This document shows positions 5,532 through 6,788 of a stretch of 6,788 bases of DNA, piece after piece; position 1 is the stretch's first letter; every line of letters begins with the position of its first letter. The position numbers and the translations under genes are program-made. Source of the stretch: Streptomyces violaceus (lineage in GTDB: Bacteria; Actinomycetota; Actinomycetes; Streptomycetales; Streptomycetaceae); assembly GCA_000715635.1 (NCBI GenBank), contig KL569141.1:36588-43375 (forward strand). The letters run 5' to 3'. Below the pieces are notes generated by a model, which saw only the letters and a program-made list of their open reading frames with translations, searched no databases and was not told where the DNA came from.

Positions 5532-6383
5532 TCAGTTCTCGGCAATCTTGCCCGCGTAGATGTCGTCGTCGTCCGGCAACCGTACGCGCACTGAAGCCCC
5601 GAAATCGTAGAGCAGCGTGGTCGAGGCGACGGCGACGGGGCTCTTCTGCTGCCCGCCCGCGAAGCTGAACCGGTGCCGGACCTTGCGGACGCGGCCCTCG
5701 TCGTCGAGGTAGGCGTCGAACGGCACCTCGGCCGTGGCGAACCCTTTCGCCGCCGCGGCCAGGGCCCCTCTGTTGCCGCCGGAGGCCCACTTCGCGGCAT
5801 CGACGAGATCCGCCGTCCCCCGGTAGTGCCGCACCCCGGTGCCCGCGACCTCGGTCCTGCCCACGTATGTCGCCGACCGCGTCCCGCGCAGCACCTCGGC
5901 CGCCGCGAACGGATCGGTGGCCCCGCCCGTGACGAGGTTCCCGTCGGACAGGGTCCGCGTGTCCACCCGCACCCACTTGTCCGGCGGCACACCGGCCCCC
6001 CGGTTCTTCATGAACAACGCCCCGGGCGCGAGCAGTTCGGTGATGGGACGATGCTCCATGGCCCCCGCGGGATCCTGCGGCAGCAGCACTTTCAGCCGCC
6101 CCATCCGCTTCCGGTAGTCGTAGACCCCGGCGCCCCGGATGGTCACCCGGGTCCCGCCGGCCGCCATCTCCATCGACGTACGGGCCTTCGAACTCCCCGC
6201 CTCCACCAGCCGGTCGGCGGCCCGGTGCAGCACGACGACCGGGTCCCCGCCGCGGGAGTCCCCGGCGGCCGCGTCACCGCCCGAACACCCGCCGGCCCCC
6301 AGCCCCACCCCGGCCACGATCCCGGCCGCGACGACCGCCGCACCCGTCCGCCTGTGCCATCGTTCCCGCTGCCGCCCAGTCAT
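5532..6383 (-). CDS. Putative secreted lipoprotein, possibly LppX/LolA-like
   Basis: The 283-residue product has an exported lipoprotein N-terminus: Arg-rich MTGRQRERWHRR, a hydrophobic Ala/Val/Gly core (14-29), and a lipobox-like AGGC with the lipidation cysteine at C33. A Ser/Gly/Ala/Asp linker follows (34-48). The mature part starts with a helix (VVLHRAADRLVEAGSSKA) and then shows repeated beta-type stretches such as TRVTIRGAGVYDYRKRMGRL (78-97), KWVRVD (136-141), TGVRHYRGTADL (182-193) and PFDAYLDDEGRVRKVRHRFS (221-240). That order resembles the LppX/LprG and LolA lipid-binding fold that is common in actinobacterial lipoproteins, but the match is by eye and the ligand is unknown. The residue before the lipobox is Ala at -3 rather than the usual Leu. 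ATG 6383 is chosen because it gives a proper signal peptide and has AGGCAGG just upstream; the frame continues open to 6644 without a better start. Confidence 0.82.
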   Translation of the reverse strand: MTGRQRERWHRRTGAAVVAAGIVAGVGLGAGGCSGGDAAAGDSRGGDPVVVLHRAADRLVEAGSSKARTSMEMAAGGTRVTIRGAGVYDYRKRMGRLKVLLPQDPAGAMEHRPITELLAPGALFMKNRGAGVPPDKWVRVDTRTLSDGNLVTGGATDPFAAAEVLRGTRSATYVGRTEVAGTGVRHYRGTADLVDAAKWASGGNRGALAAAAKGFATAEVPFDAYLDDEGRVRKVRHRFSFAGGQQKSPVAVASTTLLYDFGASVRVRLPDDDDIYAGKIAEN

Positions 6384-6513
6384 CGCCTGCCTACCCCCAG
6401 CCGGTACGTCCGTCACGGGCCCCCTCGTTGTTCCTGATAACGACGGGTATGTGCCCCCCGTCACGCGAGCACGCGGCCGCCGCCATGCGAACCCTTTACC
6501 TGGGATGGGTAAC

Positions 6514-6672
6514 GTGGTCCGCGTGGCGCAGCAGGACGGGCCGGAACACCTCACGAGCACAACGGAGAAGGGCCGCTTCTGCATGGCCCACTGCACCTGC
6601 GGCTGGCGAGGCCCGGCCAGAAGAGCGAGAAGCCAGGCGCGCACGGACGCGGAGAAGCACGCGGCGGGCTGA
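6514..6672 (+). CDS. Small Cys/His-rich protein, possible zinc-binding
   Basis: I do not recognise a named family. The 52-residue product has a cluster FCMAHCTCGWRGP with C23, H26, C27 and C29, then an Arg-rich helix-like stretch and H49 in DAEKHA. A C-x3-C-x-C plus distal His could bind zinc; CTCGW followed by a basic helix and a late His recurs in small actinobacterial proteins. The start is uncertain. GTG 6514 has GGATGG (6503-6508) at proper spacing and is preferred; ATG 6505 would add three residues but lacks a ribosome site unless leaderless; GTG 6523 is also possible. The frame is open far upstream, but that part is antisense to the lipoprotein gene. It is divergent from that gene across 130 bases. 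No membrane segment or signal peptide is visible. Confidence 0.62.
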   Translation: MVRVAQQDGPEHLTSTTEKGRFCMAHCTCGWRGPARRARSQARTDAEKHAAG

Positions 6673-6742
6673 CAAGGCCGAACACCATGGAACCCTTACC
6701 CCCACGGCCCCGTCTCCCACGACGGAACCACCGGGAGGCCCC

Positions 6743-6788
6743 ATGGAACGGCGTACATTCCTCGCAGCCGGCACGGCAGGCATAGCCG
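6743..6788 (+). CDS. Start of a twin-arginine (Tat) secreted protein, truncated by window edge
   Basis: Only 15 codons are present: MERRTFLAAGTAGIA. The RRTFL motif followed by an Ala/Gly run is a typical Tat export signal, which sends folded proteins across the membrane and is widely used in Streptomyces. GGGAGG (6733-6738) lies four bases before the ATG, strongly supporting this start. The mature protein is outside the window, so the function cannot be named. It follows the small Cys/His-rich gene by 70 bases on the same strand. Confidence 0.75.
   Translation, partial: MERRTFLAAGTAGIA

Noticed and set aside
5521..5542. GTTCACGCCGG followed by TCAGTTCTCGG, reminiscent of a PHO box
   Set aside because: The two 11-base blocks do not align in register, and the site is at the 3' end of the lipoprotein gene, not at a promoter.
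6446..6450. GGTAT in CGACGGGTATGTG near 6441-6453 as another CsoR half-site
   Set aside because: Only a single short arm, with no inverted partner at the right spacing.
6410..6466. Direct repeat CCGTCACG at 6410-6417 and 6459-6466
   Set aside because: Eight-base repeats are expected by chance in DNA this GC-rich, and there is no matching symmetry or promoter placement to support a function.
6139..6504. Long upstream extension of the small Cys/His-rich frame
   Set aside because: This part is antisense to the lipoprotein signal peptide and has Pro/Ala/Thr-rich low-complexity sequence; the recognisable protein starts near 6505-6523.

Overview
The window is very GC-rich actinobacterial DNA. Codons nearly all end in G or C, and the leaderless-to-short intergenic regions carry purine-rich ribosome sites. 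Gene content and order match the pst region of Streptomyces: from memory this resembles the S. coelicolor SCO4141 to SCO4133 neighbourhood, but I could not run a search. The genes look intact, apart from the last one, which the window edge cuts. I see no insertion sequence, prophage, CRISPR array, tRNA or rRNA.

Layout. At 42-2923 (+) lie pstC, pstA and pstB, the membrane channel and ATPase of the high-affinity phosphate ABC importer. pstS would be expected just outside the left edge. At 2942-3019 there are two tandem hairpins; the second is a bidirectional intrinsic terminator. At 4680-3054 (-) a two-gene operon encodes a DUF47/PhoU-like accessory protein followed by a Pit-family low-affinity phosphate transporter, convergent with pst. 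A 204-base divergent region (4681-4884) holds a large hairpin and a near-textbook CsoR-type palindrome. It separates the Pit operon from a copper-sensing CsoR-family repressor gene at 4885-5241 (+). A short hairpin separates csoR from a small convergent gene of unknown function (5446-5264, -). Upstream of that small gene, on the same strand, is a putative lipoprotein gene (6383-5532, -). Divergent from it are a 52-residue Cys/His-rich small protein (6514-6672, +) and the first 15 codons of a twin-arginine secreted protein (6743 onward, +).

How it works together. Two phosphate importers of opposite affinity sit tail to tail: the ATP-driven PstSCAB system for phosphate scarcity, and the ion-coupled Pit system with its DUF47 partner for phosphate sufficiency. 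CsoR should repress itself through the palindrome at 4836-4854 and be released by Cu(I). Whether it also touches the divergent Pit operon is an open and testable question.

This is mostly an ordinary, conserved housekeeping region and I find no convincing new multi-gene system. The points most worth a second look are the CsoR operator with its extra half-site, the structured divergent region, and the two unrecognised small proteins. No gene-free stretch exceeds about 205 bases.
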